Source of the DNA: Phycisphaerae bacterium
GTDB taxonomy: Bacteria; Planctomycetota; Phycisphaerae; UBA1845
Direction: 5' to 3'
DNA: 64,000 nucleotides
Assembly: GCA_024102815.1 (NCBI GenBank)
Contig: JAGFJJ010000069.1
Span: 78,950-142,949 of the forward strand
In this document: in pieces, positions 46,607-57,774 of the stretch
How positions within the stretch are numbered: position 1 is the stretch's first letter
Layout of the letters: the number at the start of each line of letters is the position of its first letter
Notes under the pieces: model-generated
The model's database searches: none
What the model was told of the DNA's origin: nothing
Seen by the model: only the letters and a program-made list of their open reading frames with translations
Position numbers and translations under genes: made by a program

Positions 46607-47557
46607 CTAGCGCTTTCGGCCGTTTGACGATCCCCCATTCCAATAGGGCGGGGCGGGGAATCTTCCGCGGGAGCAGCCATAGGTCTCATCACAGAAATCG
46701 GGACATGGTGGCTGGCCCGCCTGGCAACCCCGCCGGGGATGGCAGAGTTCCCCGCCGTTGCAGAACACACCGTCGTCACAGAAGTCATGCCGCGGCCAGT
46801 GCGAACAGGATTGGGTTCGCTCGTCACAGAAATCTTCCGTGCAATCCACGCGGTCGTCGCAGTCGAACACGATTCCCGCCACGCAGCCCTCATTCATGTC
46901 GCAGCGTTCCACACCGTCGCAGAACAAACCGTTATTGCAAAAGTCGTTGTCGGGCCAGTATTCACACTCCCCGGAGTCAACGTTGCAGATATCCACGGTG
47001 CAGTCCACGCCGTCATCACATTCGAAGTCGTCGATGCATCCTCCCTGCCCAAGTGCATACACCCAGACGTCATAATGGAAGGCCTGTGTGTGGGCCCCCG
47101 AAAGTGCGAAGTCGGGGTATCCGGTGACGCCGATCTCGATCATCAGGTTCCGCGACGTGGCGCCGAGGCTGATGGCCGAGTCGCGGCGGTTGCCCAACGG
47201 ATTGCTCGCGGGACCCGTCCCGCAGGTTCCATCAGTCGAGTTGTTGTTGTCCCGTGTGCTGAACAGCACGCGGCCGTCGGAGAGATGGACGCTCAGCAGG
47301 CTTTCCCCGACCAGACCCTCAATGTCGACGTCGACAACGGTGAACTCGCTGTCAAACGGGAGATTGAGTTCCAGCCAGTCGGCATCGCCCGGGACAATGT
47401 CGCCGCTGGCGATGAGCAGGCAGCCGTCCCCCGAATGCTGCACGACGGCGCCCGGCGGTGACGGCGGAAACTCCGGCGGTTCGTTCATTTGCGCGAACGC
47501 GACGCCGGTGGTCCCGAAAAATGACAGCAGGATGCAGACAGTGAGCGGGCGATGCAT
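46607..47557 (-). CDS. Exported protein with tandem Cys-rich repeats
   Basis: The 316-residue product has a signal peptide (CILLSFFGTTGVAFAQ), an N-terminal beta-rich domain of about 150 residues resembling a lectin or jelly-roll fold (LELNLPFDSEFTVVDVDIEG), and two tandem units of about 51 residues from roughly residue 178 to 280. The units start CDDGVDCTVDICN and CDDRVDCTEDFCD and each has about eight Cys in matching positions. Such Cys-rich units are common in exported proteins of Myxococcota and Planctomycetota. The role is unknown; disulfide-stabilised surface display is likely. Confidence 0.8.
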   Translation of the reverse strand: MHRPLTVCILLSFFGTTGVAFAQMNEPPEFPPSPPGAVVQHSGDGCLLIASGDIVPGDADWLELNLPFDSEFTVVDVDIEGLVGESLLSVHLSDGRVLFSTRDNNNSTDGTCGTGPASNPLGNRRDSAISLGATSRNLMIEIGVTGYPDFALSGAHTQAFHYDVWVYALGQGGCIDDFECDDGVDCTVDICNVDSGECEYWPDNDFCNNGLFCDGVERCDMNEGCVAGIVFDCDDRVDCTEDFCDERTQSCSHWPRHDFCDDGVFCNGGELCHPRRGCQAGQPPCPDFCDETYGCSRGRFPAPPYWNGGSSNGRKR

Positions 47558-47871
47558 GGCTTCTTTCCCCCCTGACCCGGCTCGTGGGCAAGCTGGTCGC
47601 TCGCCGATAGATGTGTGGAATCCGACACGATCGCCGCTCGTGGCGGGAGCCTCAAGTCCGTCACCGGCCGCGCGTCCGGCGATGGATGAGAAGGGGGGAT
47701 CGGCGGGCTCCCGAGCATCGAAAGCGTCCCAATGTGGAGGCTACGATTCAGCAGGTGTGAAAGCAAACGGATCGCGAAGCTGCCATCCGGCCAGAATTCC
47801 AGTAACCAATGACCCGATAATAGCTCCGCCTGTCCCGCGATCGCCTTGCTATCGCAGCACCCTTCCAGTCG
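47558..47871. other. Intergenic region between asnS and the Cys-rich protein gene
   Basis: Both flanking genes are on the minus strand. This 314-base gap presumably holds the Cys-rich gene's promoter, but no good -35/-10 pair was found and no gene is supported. Confidence 0.5.
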
Positions 47872-49380
<1,509 letters not shown>

Positions 49381-49387
49381 GGGGGCA

Positions 49388-49416
49388 AGTGTACGAATCC
49401 GGAAGGCGACCTTCAA
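49388..49416 (-). promoter_or_regulatory. Promoter of asnS, giving a leaderless transcript
   Basis: On the minus strand TTGAAG (49411-49416) and TACACT (49388-49393) are 17 bases apart, each matching 4/6 consensus positions. The expected start is at about 49381, one base before the ATG. Confidence 0.5.
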
Positions 49417-49494
49417 TGAGCGTCGAGACGCGGACCCCGTTGAACCGGGCCGATTCGGGTGGGTGGTCCCTCATTGTGCCCAATGGGACTCGGA

Positions 49495-50823
49495 CTACCG
49501 GCCGGAAAGCTTCACGTTCTGCTCCGGTTGGCCTTGCCCCCGGAGTATGGCCAGCGCGGCGCGAAGCTGGTTGTCGGCCTCGGGCGAAGTTTCCGGCAGA
49601 CTGGCGGTGATGACCGCCAGATTCTCCAAAGATGCCCCTTCTGAGGGTTCCTCTCCTCGCTTCCCGTCGGCGACAGGCAATTCGGCCGGAACTTCGACGT
49701 CGGGATGGATGCCCCAATCGGTCGTCTCCGGCGAAATGCCGCGATGGATGATCCTGCCGCCGGGCAGCCGGTAGTAGGCGTAGGTCAGCTTGATCGCTGC
49801 TGGCAAGCTTTCCAGATGGATAAGCCGCTGCACACACCCCTTCCCGAAGCTTCGTTCTCCCACGAGAACCGCCCGGCCATGGTCCTGGAGAGCCCCCGCG
49901 AGGACCTCGGCCGCGCTGGCCGTGGCGCCATTGATCAGCACGACGACGCTCCAGCCGAGCGCGGGTGTTTCTGTGCCGGCAGTGAAGTTCCGGATGACCT
50001 GATTTCGAGTCACGGTGGAGACGATCAGCCCCCCGTCGAGGAAGAGATCGGCGACGCCAACCGCCTGTTCGATCAGTCCACCGGGATTGAAGCGCAGATC
50101 GAGTACAAGGGACCTCACGCCCGCCTCGTCGATGATGCGCAGGGCTCGTGTAGCTTGGGCTGTCGTGTCCTCGTTGAACCGGCTGATGCGAAGGTAGGCA
50201 GCGGGAGGTTCTCCGTCGAGAAGAAAGTCATCGATGCTGTCAGCCCCAGCTCTTACGCCGCGTACGCTGAGGTTTTCGACGTCGGCGCGAACAACGTGAA
50301 CCGTTACGGGATCGTGGACGTGGTTGCGTTTTACGAGCAATTCGATGGACGTGCCGGGATCTCCGAGCAGCAACTCCTCGGTATCGAAAACGGACAGGCC
50401 GGCCGTGTCGCCCCCGTCGATGCGGAGGATCGTGTCGCCGGGTCGAAGCCCGGCGCGGGCGGCGGGGCCGTTCTCATGCGGAGCGATAACGACAAGCGAA
50501 CCATCTCTCGCCCCAATTTCAGCCCCGATGCCCACGAAATGGCTGCGGTTGCGACGCTCGAAAGCCTGCAGTTCGGCAGGGGATAAATACCCGCTGTAAG
50601 GGTCCAATTGGAGCATCATCCCGCGGATGGCGCCGTCAACCAGACGGGGCTCGGCGATCGGCTCGATGAAGTGCTGCCGGGCCAGAGCGTCAACCTCCAC
50701 CAGGGCACGGTAGGTCTTCCAGACCACGTCCTGGCGGGCGATCTTCGGTGGCAAATGCAACAGCATGGCCACGACGAGAACAAGCACGAGCATGCGGATA
50801 ATTCTGTAACTCGTGTACGTCAT
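49495..50823 (-). CDS. S41 family carboxyl-terminal processing protease
   Basis: The ATG at 50823 (442 residues) is followed by an N-terminal helix (IIRMLVLVLVVAMLLHL) that anchors or exports the protein; the frame open to 50895 adds a basic stretch. A PDZ domain at about 95-180 (GIGAEIGARDGSLVVIAPHENG) leads to the C-terminal peptidase domain. The catalytic Ser is at about 303 (TASAAEV) and the catalytic Lys at 328 (SFGKGCVQ), with the normal 25-residue spacing of Tsp/CtpA. Such proteases trim or degrade envelope proteins. A bulged hairpin with arms GTCCC and GGGAC lies just after the stop. Confidence 0.9.
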   Translation of the reverse strand: MTYTSYRIIRMLVLVLVVAMLLHLPPKIARQDVVWKTYRALVEVDALARQHFIEPIAEPRLVDGAIRGMMLQLDPYSGYLSPAELQAFERRNRSHFVGIGAEIGARDGSLVVIAPHENGPAARAGLRPGDTILRIDGGDTAGLSVFDTEELLLGDPGTSIELLVKRNHVHDPVTVHVVRADVENLSVRGVRAGADSIDDFLLDGEPPAAYLRISRFNEDTTAQATRALRIIDEAGVRSLVLDLRFNPGGLIEQAVGVADLFLDGGLIVSTVTRNQVIRNFTAGTETPALGWSVVVLINGATASAAEVLAGALQDHGRAVLVGERSFGKGCVQRLIHLESLPAAIKLTYAYYRLPGGRIIHRGISPETTDWGIHPDVEVPAELPVADGKRGEEPSEGASLENLAVITASLPETSPEADNQLRAALAILRGQGQPEQNVKLSGR

Positions 50824-51116
50824 GCGTCCGTGCTTGGCCCTGCGGTCTGCATTGATCCGTATTCGCTCGTCGTGCCGACTTATTCCCCGCCCCATGGACG
50901 GGGACGTTCGAGCTCACATGCTGCGCCACTCTTTGTTTATCGGAGTTCCGCGGGCGGCCCCGAAGGAAGGCCCAACGATTGGACGCTGTGAATTGGACGC
51001 CTGCGGCAGGGACCGATAGGATCGTCTGTCGGGCCGGTTCTTCGTGGCACTGCGATCACAAGCGGGCGCAGCCGCCTTGCCCGGGGACAATCGATCGTTG
51101 ACCGTTAGGAGCCGGG

Positions 51117-51557
51117 ATGGGACGTACCGCCTTGCGAAAAAAATGGTACCAGGAAGGCTTGAAGTTCTCATGCACGCAGTGCGGGAACTGTTGTAGCGGC
51201 GAGCCGGGGTATGTTTGGGTCACGCGCGATGAGATTGCCCGGATCGCGGCGTTCCTGGGTCGTCCGGACGGTACGCTGGATCGCTCACAGCTTCGACGGG
51301 TGGGGCTTCGCTACAGCCTGACCGAGCGCCCGGACGGCGACTGCATCTTTCTGCGGCGCGAGGACGGCAAGTCCATGTGCTCCATCTACCCGGTCCGGCC
51401 CGTCCAATGTCGCACCTGGCCTTTCTGGAACCAGAATCTGCGAAACCCCAGCGACTGGCAGGCGGCCGGCGAGAAGTGCCCTGGCATGAACCGTGGCCGG
51501 GAATACACTTTCGTACAAATCGAATCGATCCGCCGCGGCAAGCTGCCGTCCTCGTGA
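51117..51557 (+). CDS. YkgJ family cysteine cluster protein
   Basis: AGGAG lies five bases before the ATG at 51117. The 146-residue protein shows the family's Cys cluster: CTQCGNCCSGEPG near residues 19-31, then GDCIFL, MCSIYPVRPVQCRTWPFW. These Cys are thought to bind zinc or an Fe-S cluster. The molecular function of the family is unresolved, with proposals including metal chelation and a link to flagellar FliB-like methylases. The ORF is monocistronic or transcribed with the small lipoprotein gene after a 140-base gap. The length is typical. Confidence 0.88.
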   Translation: MGRTALRKKWYQEGLKFSCTQCGNCCSGEPGYVWVTRDEIARIAAFLGRPDGTLDRSQLRRVGLRYSLTERPDGDCIFLRREDGKSMCSIYPVRPVQCRTWPFWNQNLRNPSDWQAAGEKCPGMNRGREYTFVQIESIRRGKLPSS

Positions 51558-51698
51558 AAGAGGGCCATGGAGCGAGCCGCCGTTTGAAGACCCGGGCGGT
51601 TGACGAGGATGATCGGTTGGCTAGGATGCGTGGCGTGGAATGCCCCGGCCGTCCACCGGATCAGCGGAGGCAGGGGTCGCAACGGAAGGACGATGCGC

Positions 51699-51965
51699 AT
51701 GGTTCGTGGGAACAGGTGGTTGGCAGCGGTTTGCGTGGCTACATTCGCTGGGATGATGGCGATGGGATGTGCCAGCCGCGACAAGATGCAGGCGCCTTGG
51801 TACTACCCGCACGCCCGGATGAGCACATACACGGAAACACCCGAAGAGCATAGCTTCCGCGTCTACAGGGTCCTCCAGGCAGACAAGAAGGGCCTTGCGG
51901 AGGACATCGATCTCCTTTTCCAGACGGAGCGACCGACCCGTCTGAATCGCTGGCACGATCGATAG
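51699..51965 (+). CDS. Small lipoprotein
   Basis: The start is the ATG at 51699, eight bases after GGAAGGA, preferred over ATG 51693. The 88-residue product has a lipoprotein signal peptide with Cys in AMGCASRD, then a short hydrophilic region (YYPHARMSTYTETPEEHSF) with no recognised domain. A longer frame from 51600 adds residues with no sense. It may be co-transcribed with the M28 peptidase gene 175 bases downstream. The function is unknown. Confidence 0.65.
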   Translation: MVRGNRWLAAVCVATFAGMMAMGCASRDKMQAPWYYPHARMSTYTETPEEHSFRVYRVLQADKKGLAEDIDLLFQTERPTRLNRWHDR

Positions 51966-52140
51966 ACCTTGCCGCACCTGATTCCGCCGCGTTTCCGAAG
52001 GCGCTGGCCTGAAGAATTGCACTTCCATACCGCATTCCGCAGCGGGTGACGCTGCGGTTGCTGGTTGATTCCCGGCCCGGCTCGGATCATCATGCCCCCT
52101 TGGCATTCTCGTTGTCGGGCATTCTTTGAAGGAGCGCTTC

Positions 52141-53979
52141 GTGGCTTCGAAGATCTCGTCGCATAGGATGGGGCTCGTCTGCGCCGCGCTGACCGGTGCA
52201 GTACTCTTTGGATGGGGCTGCGCCACTTCTGGTGAGCAGCGCTTTCAGCACCACGTCGACTATCTGGCGAGCGACAAGCTGGAAGGTCGGGGAATCGGTT
52301 CCCATGGCATCGAACTCGCCGCGGATTACATCGCCGATCATTTTCGTCGATATGGCCTTCGGCCCGCCGGGGATGACGGGTCCTACTTCCAGTCGTTCAC
52401 GATGCCGACCGACCGGGCCATCCAGACGGAGACGAGGCTCGCTTTCTCGCCCTCGATCGACGGTTTGAATCTTCGAGAAGACTACCTTCCGTTCTCGTTT
52501 TCATCGGACGAGGAATTCTCCGGGCCGGTGGTCTTCTGCGGCTATGGAATTGTCGATCCGGACCGCGGCGTGGACGACTTCGTTCATCTCGATCTCTCCG
52601 GCAAAGTCGCTCTGATGTTGCGCGGTGAGCCGGCTTCGTGGGCGGACGAGAATGGCAATCCCACGCGGCACGCGATGTTTCGCAACAAGGTCTACAACGC
52701 CAAGGACCGCGGCGCGACAGCTGTTCTCCTCGTGAGCGCCGCGCCGGCCGAGGGAGAAACGGACGACCTCGTCCCATTCGAAAAGGAATTGGCAGATTCG
52801 TACGGGATACCGGCGTTTCACATCAAGCGCTCGGTCGCGGATGCCGTGCTAAAAGAAGGCGGATTGCCATCGCTCGACGAGCTCCAGGCGCAACTGGACG
52901 GGGGGACATTCGCATCGGCCACGCTTCGCGGCGTTCGTGCCGACGGGCAGGCCGTCTTCAAGACGGTCGAGGTGCCGACACACAACGTCGTCGGCATGCT
53001 TCCCGGAACGGGACCCCACGCGGACGAGATCGTCGTCGTCGGGGCACACTACGACCACCTGGGCATCCGCCGGCCGATGAAGCGCGTCTTCCGGGAAGGA
53101 AAGCTGGTAACGGCTTCCCTTGCTCCGCAGATTCACAATGGCGCGGATGATAACGCCTCCGGAGTCGCCGGGTTGTTGGAGATCGCGCGGATGTTCCAAC
53201 GGAGTGGGGCACCGGACCGCTCTGTACTCTTCATCGCGTTCACGGCCGAAGAGACGGGCCTCCAGGGAAGCACGCATTTCATCAATCACCTGGGATTCCC
53301 ACCCGACCGCATCGTCGCCATGCTCAACATGGACATGATCGGCCGGATGCCGGAAGGAACGTCCAAGGTCACCGTCTTCGGCACGAAGACGGGAAAGTGC
53401 TTCATGGAGATCCTCGAGCCCGAGGCAGAGAAGCTCGCCTTGGAAATCGGGGCGACGCCGGATGCCGGAGGGAACAGCGATCATGCCGTTTTCGTTCGGA
53501 AGGAGATCCCCTCGCTTCATTTTTTCACGGGCCATCATGCGCAATACCACGCGCCGGAGGACGACGCCGATCTCATCAATGCAGCCGGCGGCGAAAAAGT
53601 TGCTCGACTGGTGTATGCCGTGGCGCGCGATCTTGCGGATCGTCCCGACCGTCCCGAGTACGAACTCGTCAAGGCCAAGGGGGAAAGCCAGGTGGCCGGG
53701 ACGCCGAGTTTCCGCGTGGTCATGGGACTCACGCCGGGGTATGTGGACGATGGCAACCCGGGTATGAAGGTCGAGGCGGTGAACCCGGAAGGACCGGCGG
53801 ATCTGGCGGGCATGAAAGCCGGAGATCGCATCATTCGCATCGGCGAGAAGCCCGTGGCAAACATATATGACTACATGGCCGCGACCCGGGACAACAAGCC
53901 CGGCGACGCCGTGTCGGTCGTGGTTCTGCGCAGCGGAGAAGAAACGGCATTGTCAGTGACGCTGGCCGCGGCCAGGTAG
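52141..53979 (+). CDS. M28 family metallopeptidase with PDZ domain, lipoprotein
   Basis: The GTG at 52141 follows AAGGAG by six bases. The 612-residue product has a lipoprotein signal (FGWGCATSG), a PA-like inserted domain around residues 120-280 (FSGPVVFCGYGIVDPDRGVD), and an M28 aminopeptidase-type zinc domain. Visible ligands are His303 in GAHYDHLG, Asp in GADDNASG, Glu pair in AEETGLQG, Asp in MDMIGR and His in NSDHAVF. A C-terminal PDZ domain (about 520-605, GMKVEAVNPEGPADLAGMKA) follows. Members hydrolyse peptides in the periplasm. The thioesterase gene begins 50 bases later on the same strand. Confidence 0.9.
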   Translation: MASKISSHRMGLVCAALTGAVLFGWGCATSGEQRFQHHVDYLASDKLEGRGIGSHGIELAADYIADHFRRYGLRPAGDDGSYFQSFTMPTDRAIQTETRLAFSPSIDGLNLREDYLPFSFSSDEEFSGPVVFCGYGIVDPDRGVDDFVHLDLSGKVALMLRGEPASWADENGNPTRHAMFRNKVYNAKDRGATAVLLVSAAPAEGETDDLVPFEKELADSYGIPAFHIKRSVADAVLKEGGLPSLDELQAQLDGGTFASATLRGVRADGQAVFKTVEVPTHNVVGMLPGTGPHADEIVVVGAHYDHLGIRRPMKRVFREGKLVTASLAPQIHNGADDNASGVAGLLEIARMFQRSGAPDRSVLFIAFTAEETGLQGSTHFINHLGFPPDRIVAMLNMDMIGRMPEGTSKVTVFGTKTGKCFMEILEPEAEKLALEIGATPDAGGNSDHAVFVRKEIPSLHFFTGHHAQYHAPEDDADLINAAGGEKVARLVYAVARDLADRPDRPEYELVKAKGESQVAGTPSFRVVMGLTPGYVDDGNPGMKVEAVNPEGPADLAGMKAGDRIIRIGEKPVANIYDYMAATRDNKPGDAVSVVVLRSGEETALSVTLAAAR

Positions 53980-54029
53980 GCTGAGTGCGGGCTCGATGCG
54001 GGTCCTTTCTGAAGCGTGATGACACAATC

Positions 54030-54443
54030 GTGAGTACCACGAGCATCGGCAGGATCGGGGAGTCGCTCACGATCGATTTTCGCGTTCGCTACGGCGAGTG
54101 CGACTCGATGGGCTATCTCTACCACGGCCGGTACTGGGAGTATTTCGAGGAAGCCCGGACGGAATTGCTCCGCCGGCTCGGGGTGCGCTATCGGGACCTT
54201 GAGCGCGAGGGCGTGTTCTTCGTCGTATACAAGGCTCAGATCAAGTATCTGGCCCCCATCCGATATGACGACATCGCCAGCGTACTGGTCCGCGTGTCCC
54301 GGATCACCCGGACGCGCGTGGATCACGATTACGAGGTTTACGTGGATGGTCGCCGGACGACCGAAGCCTCGTCGACCCTCGCGTGCGTGGGGCGTGACGG
54401 CCGGCCGATTACCATGCCGGAGGTGCTTTGGGTAAGCACCTGA
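54030..54443 (+). CDS. YbgC/FadM-like acyl-CoA thioesterase
   Basis: The GTG at 54030 starts a 137-residue hotdog-fold protein; GTG at 53985 would add 15 residues and has AGGTAGG nearby. The active-site region YGECDSMGYLYHGRYWEYFE carries the catalytic Asp25 and the following His typical of the 4-hydroxybenzoyl-CoA thioesterase/YbgC family, and LRRLGVRYRDLEREGVFFVV is the next conserved block. YbgC-type enzymes hydrolyse short-chain acyl-CoA or act with the Tol-Pal system; tol genes are not in the window. It follows the M28 gene closely and may be co-transcribed. Confidence 0.87.
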   Translation: MSTTSIGRIGESLTIDFRVRYGECDSMGYLYHGRYWEYFEEARTELLRRLGVRYRDLEREGVFFVVYKAQIKYLAPIRYDDIASVLVRVSRITRTRVDHDYEVYVDGRRTTEASSTLACVGRDGRPITMPEVLWVST

Positions 54444-54523
54444 AGAGTCCCCACGCCGGCCAGCCCCTGTCCCGAATCCGCTTCCCGCCTCGAAGGGTTC
54501 GGCCTTTTCCAGTTGCCGCAAAG

Positions 54524-54533
54524 ATGCTAAAAT
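54524..54533 (+). promoter_or_regulatory. Extended -10 promoter candidate of pckA
   Basis: TAAAAT (54528-54533) is preceded by TG and one base, giving an extended -10. TTTTCC at 54505-54510 is a weak -35 at 17 bases. The leader to GTG 54648 would be about 108 bases. Confidence 0.35.
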
Positions 54534-54647
54534 AGGGCTGTTTGGGTCATTCCACCTTCGTTCAGTTTCGTCCGGCGAGCGGCGTGGTGCGGCGCGGGGT
54601 GAATGATTTGTCAGCCTTCCGGACGGGGCGCGGCGGAGCAGGTAAGC

Positions 54648-56243
54648 GTGTCCGACTACGGCCTTTCCCCCAGCGGATTCGGTTTGGAGCATCATGGCCT
54701 GACCGATCTCGGCGACCTGTACTGGAATCTTCCTCCGGCTGAACTCTACGAGCATGCGATTCGGCAAGGCGAAGGGGCGCTCTCCGAGAACGGAGCGCTG
54801 GTCTGTCGGACGGGCAAGCACACCGGCCGGGCCCCCACGGACAAATTCCTGGTGGAGGAGAAATCTTCCCGGCATGACATCTGGTGGGGAAAGATCAACA
54901 AGCCGATTTCTGAGGCACACTTCAAGGCCCTTCATCAGCGGGTCATGCGCCACTGCCGGGGGCGAAAGCTCTACGTGCGGGACATGTTCGCCGGCGCCGA
55001 CGAGGGGACCCGTGTGCCTATCCGCGTGGTGACCGAGACGGCGTGGCACAACCTCTTTGCCTCGCAGTTGTTCATCCGACCCGTGCCCGGGTCCACCCGC
55101 CGGCATGAGCCGGAGTTCACGGTAATCAACGTACCTTCCTGTCAGGCCGTCCCTGATGAGGATGGCACGAATTCCAGCACATTCGTCGTGGTCCATCTCG
55201 AGAAGAAGCTCGTCCTGATCGGCGGGACCGCGTACGCGGGAGAGATCAAGAAGAGTATCTTCACGATCATGAATTACGTTCTGCCGAGGGCGGGCGTGCT
55301 CAGCATGCATTGTTCGGCCAATGTCGGCCGTGGCGGAGACGTGGCGCTGTTCTTCGGGCTTTCCGGAACCGGCAAGACCACGCTCTCGGCCGATCCCCAT
55401 CGCCGTCTCGTTGGCGACGATGAACACGGTTGGAATGACCACGGGGTGTTCAATATCGAGGGCGGATGTTACGCCAAGTGCATCAAGCTCTCGCGCAAGC
55501 ATGAACCGCAGATTTTCAGCGCGGTGCGATTCGGGACGGTGCTGGAAAACGTCGTCGTCGATCGCGACACGCGCGACATCGATTTCAACTCGGCCGAGTT
55601 TACCGAAAACACCCGCGCCGCGTATCCGCTGGATTTCATTGACAACGCGGTTATTCCCAGCACGGCCGGACACCCGCGCAACGTCGTCTTTCTGACCTGC
55701 GATGCATTCGGGGTCCTCCCGCCGATCGCCCGCCTGACGCCTGATCAGGCGATGTATCACTTCCTCGCGGGGTACACCGCCAAGGTGGCCGGGACTGAAG
55801 CCGGAATCACGGAGCCCAAGGCCACGTTTAGCGCCTGTTTCGGGTCGCCCTTTCTGCCTCTGGCGCCGGAGCGGTATGCGGTCATGCTGGGGGAGCGCCT
55901 CGCGCAACACGGTGTGCAGTGCTGGCTCGTCAATACGGGCTGGACGGGTGGCGGCCACGGTGTCGGGGAGCGAATCGACCTGCGGCATACCCGGGCGATG
56001 GTCAAGGCTGCCTTGGGCGGGAAGCTGGATGATGTTGCCTACCGGACCGATCCGGTCTTTCACGTCGCCGTTCCGCAGTCCTGTCCCGACGTGCCCGAGG
56101 AGCTGCTCACGCCGCGGAAAACCTGGAAAGACGGTTCCGCGTACGATGCTGCCGCGCGCCGACTGAGCGCCCTCTTTGCCGAAAATGTCAAGGGCTTTGA
56201 GATGGTTGCCCCCGAGGTCGAGGCCGCGGCTCCAAAAGCCTGA
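54648..56243 (+). CDS. pckA: ATP-dependent phosphoenolpyruvate carboxykinase
   Basis: GTG at 54648 gives 531 residues, the normal family length; an ATG at 54603 would add 15. The enzyme converts oxaloacetate and ATP to PEP in gluconeogenesis, or the reverse. Seen motifs are the substrate-binding TGKHTGRAPTDKF, GTAYAGEIKKSIF, the P-loop GLSGTGKTTLS near 236, and the metal-binding LVGDDEHGW. The ending with NTGWTGGGHGVGERIDLR is typical of the ATP (not GTP) class. The alanine dehydrogenase gene follows with its own promoter, and the two enzymes connect pyruvate, alanine and PEP pools. Confidence 0.95.
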   Translation: MSDYGLSPSGFGLEHHGLTDLGDLYWNLPPAELYEHAIRQGEGALSENGALVCRTGKHTGRAPTDKFLVEEKSSRHDIWWGKINKPISEAHFKALHQRVMRHCRGRKLYVRDMFAGADEGTRVPIRVVTETAWHNLFASQLFIRPVPGSTRRHEPEFTVINVPSCQAVPDEDGTNSSTFVVVHLEKKLVLIGGTAYAGEIKKSIFTIMNYVLPRAGVLSMHCSANVGRGGDVALFFGLSGTGKTTLSADPHRRLVGDDEHGWNDHGVFNIEGGCYAKCIKLSRKHEPQIFSAVRFGTVLENVVVDRDTRDIDFNSAEFTENTRAAYPLDFIDNAVIPSTAGHPRNVVFLTCDAFGVLPPIARLTPDQAMYHFLAGYTAKVAGTEAGITEPKATFSACFGSPFLPLAPERYAVMLGERLAQHGVQCWLVNTGWTGGGHGVGERIDLRHTRAMVKAALGGKLDDVAYRTDPVFHVAVPQSCPDVPEELLTPRKTWKDGSAYDAAARRLSALFAENVKGFEMVAPEVEAAAPKA

Positions 56244-56331
56244 ACCTGACGCGGGTTCAAACTCCGTTTCAATAAGAGGATCCGCCAAGGCCTGTGTGAT
56301 CCGCAATCACCCGGGCCGTCGGGCACGGCAA

Positions 56332-56360
56332 TTGCCTGCCAATTTAAGCGCGGCTACGAT
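56332..56360 (+). promoter_or_regulatory. Candidate promoter of alanine dehydrogenase gene
   Basis: TTGCCT (56332-56337) and TACGAT (56355-56360) are 17 bases apart, each matching 4/6 consensus positions. The leader to ATG 56471 would be about 104 bases. Confidence 0.4.
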
Positions 56361-56470
56361 GCCCGTAGTCTCCCCGGTCTGGTGTGCCGGGCTGTCCGTG
56401 GTTCGGCGGATCGGCCGGTGTCCTGCGCTATCGCCTCGACGATCCGTCCCCCTCGCAAGGTAGATCGATC

Positions 56471-57583
56471 ATGATCATCGGCATCCCCAAGGAAACCAAA
56501 ACGCATGAGTACCGTGTCAGCCTGACTCCGACGGGAGCGGACGAGCTGATCCGTCGAGGGCATAGTGTGCTGGTGGAGAATCATGCGGGCTTCGGATCCG
56601 GCTTCACCAACGACGACTATCTCGCGGTAGGAGCCACGATCCTGGACACGCCTGAAGACGTCTTTCGCAAGGCGGAAATGATCATCAAGGTCAAGGAGCC
56701 GCTGGCGCCGGAGCGGGCGATGATGCGCGAGGGCCAGGTGATGTTCACCTATTTTCATTTTGCCGCCGATCGGGAACTGACCGAGGGCGTCATGAAAACC
56801 AAGTCCATCGCCATCGCATACGAGACCATAGTCGATCATGAAGGGCACTTGCCCCTCCTCACCCCCATGAGCGAAGTGGCCGGGAAGATGAGCATCCAGG
56901 AGGGGGCGAAGTATCTCGAGAAGCCGATGATGGGGCGGGGAATTCTCCTCGGCGGTGTTCCCGGTGTGCATCCCGCCGAGGTGCTGATCATCGGCGGTGG
57001 TGTCGTGGGCACCAACGCCGCGAAGATCGCCGCCGGCCTCGGCGCAAATGTGACGATCATGGACGTCAATCTTGATCGTCTTCGCTACCTTGACGATGTC
57101 ATGCCCGCCAACGTTCACACCGTCTACAGCACGCGGCTTGAACTCCAGAAGTACCTCGCCCAGTCCGATCTGGTCATCGGCGCGGTATTGCTGGTCGGCG
57201 CCCGCTGTCCGATCCTGGTAACGCGGGAAATGCTCTCCCTCATGCAGCCTGGTGCGGTGGTGGTCGACGTCGGCGTCGACCAGGGGGGCTGTTTCGAGAC
57301 CATCCGCCCGACGACGCACGATAATCCCACGTACATTGTCGACAATGTCGTGCACTATGGCGTGGCCAATATGCCGGGCGCGGTGGGACGTACTTCTACC
57401 TTCGCCCTTACCAATGCCACATTGCCTTACGCCATGAAGCTGGCCGGACTGGGCTACAAGGAGGCCTGCCGGCAGGATCCGGGGTTGGCCGCGGGAATCA
57501 ACATGGAGCTCGGTCGAGTGACCAACAAGCCCGTTGCCGACGCTTTTGGACTGGATTACACACCGTCATCGGTTGCCCGCTGA
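56471..57583 (+). CDS. ald: Alanine dehydrogenase
   Basis: The ATG at 56471 gives 370 residues, typical for the family; the frame open to 56384 adds Arg/Ser-rich residues. It reversibly deaminates L-alanine to pyruvate with NAD. The start [10 protein letters not shown], the N-terminal Rossmann-like half with KVKEPL and YFHFAAD (catalytic Lys and His), the NAD-binding [13 protein letters not shown] near 174, and the conserved [15 protein letters not shown] and [18 protein letters not shown] blocks are all present. It lies between pckA and the MacAB-type set. Two small hairpins follow its stop (57650-57668 and 57689-57708), without T tracts. Confidence 0.96.
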   Translation: MIIGIPKETKTHEYRVSLTPTGADELIRRGHSVLVENHAGFGSGFTNDDYLAVGATILDTPEDVFRKAEMIIKVKEPLAPERAMMREGQVMFTYFHFAADRELTEGVMKTKSIAIAYETIVDHEGHLPLLTPMSEVAGKMSIQEGAKYLEKPMMGRGILLGGVPGVHPAEVLIIGGGVVGTNAAKIAAGLGANVTIMDVNLDRLRYLDDVMPANVHTVYSTRLELQKYLAQSDLVIGAVLLVGARCPILVTREMLSLMQPGAVVVDVGVDQGGCFETIRPTTHDNPTYIVDNVVHYGVANMPGAVGRTSTFALTNATLPYAMKLAGLGYKEACRQDPGLAAGINMELGRVTNKPVADAFGLDYTPSSVAR

Positions 57584-57774
57584 CGACCTTTCCGTTTAGA
57601 TATCGGGTTTGGCTCGGCGGTTCCGCGTCGATTGCGTCATGCTGGAACCGGCCGAGGCAATCTCGGCCTGTCACGTGAGCCTGATTCGGGACCGTCCGAA
57701 TGCGGTCCGCCCACTCTGCTTTCGAATCAGGCGCGTTCCACCTCCGGTGAGGATGCCGGAGAAGGAGACGCCGC

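Noticed and set aside
53871..56306. 811-residue open frame on the minus strand across the M28, thioesterase and pckA genes
   Set aside because: It is antisense to well-supported genes with clear motifs, has no recognisable domain, and reflects codon bias in GC-rich DNA.
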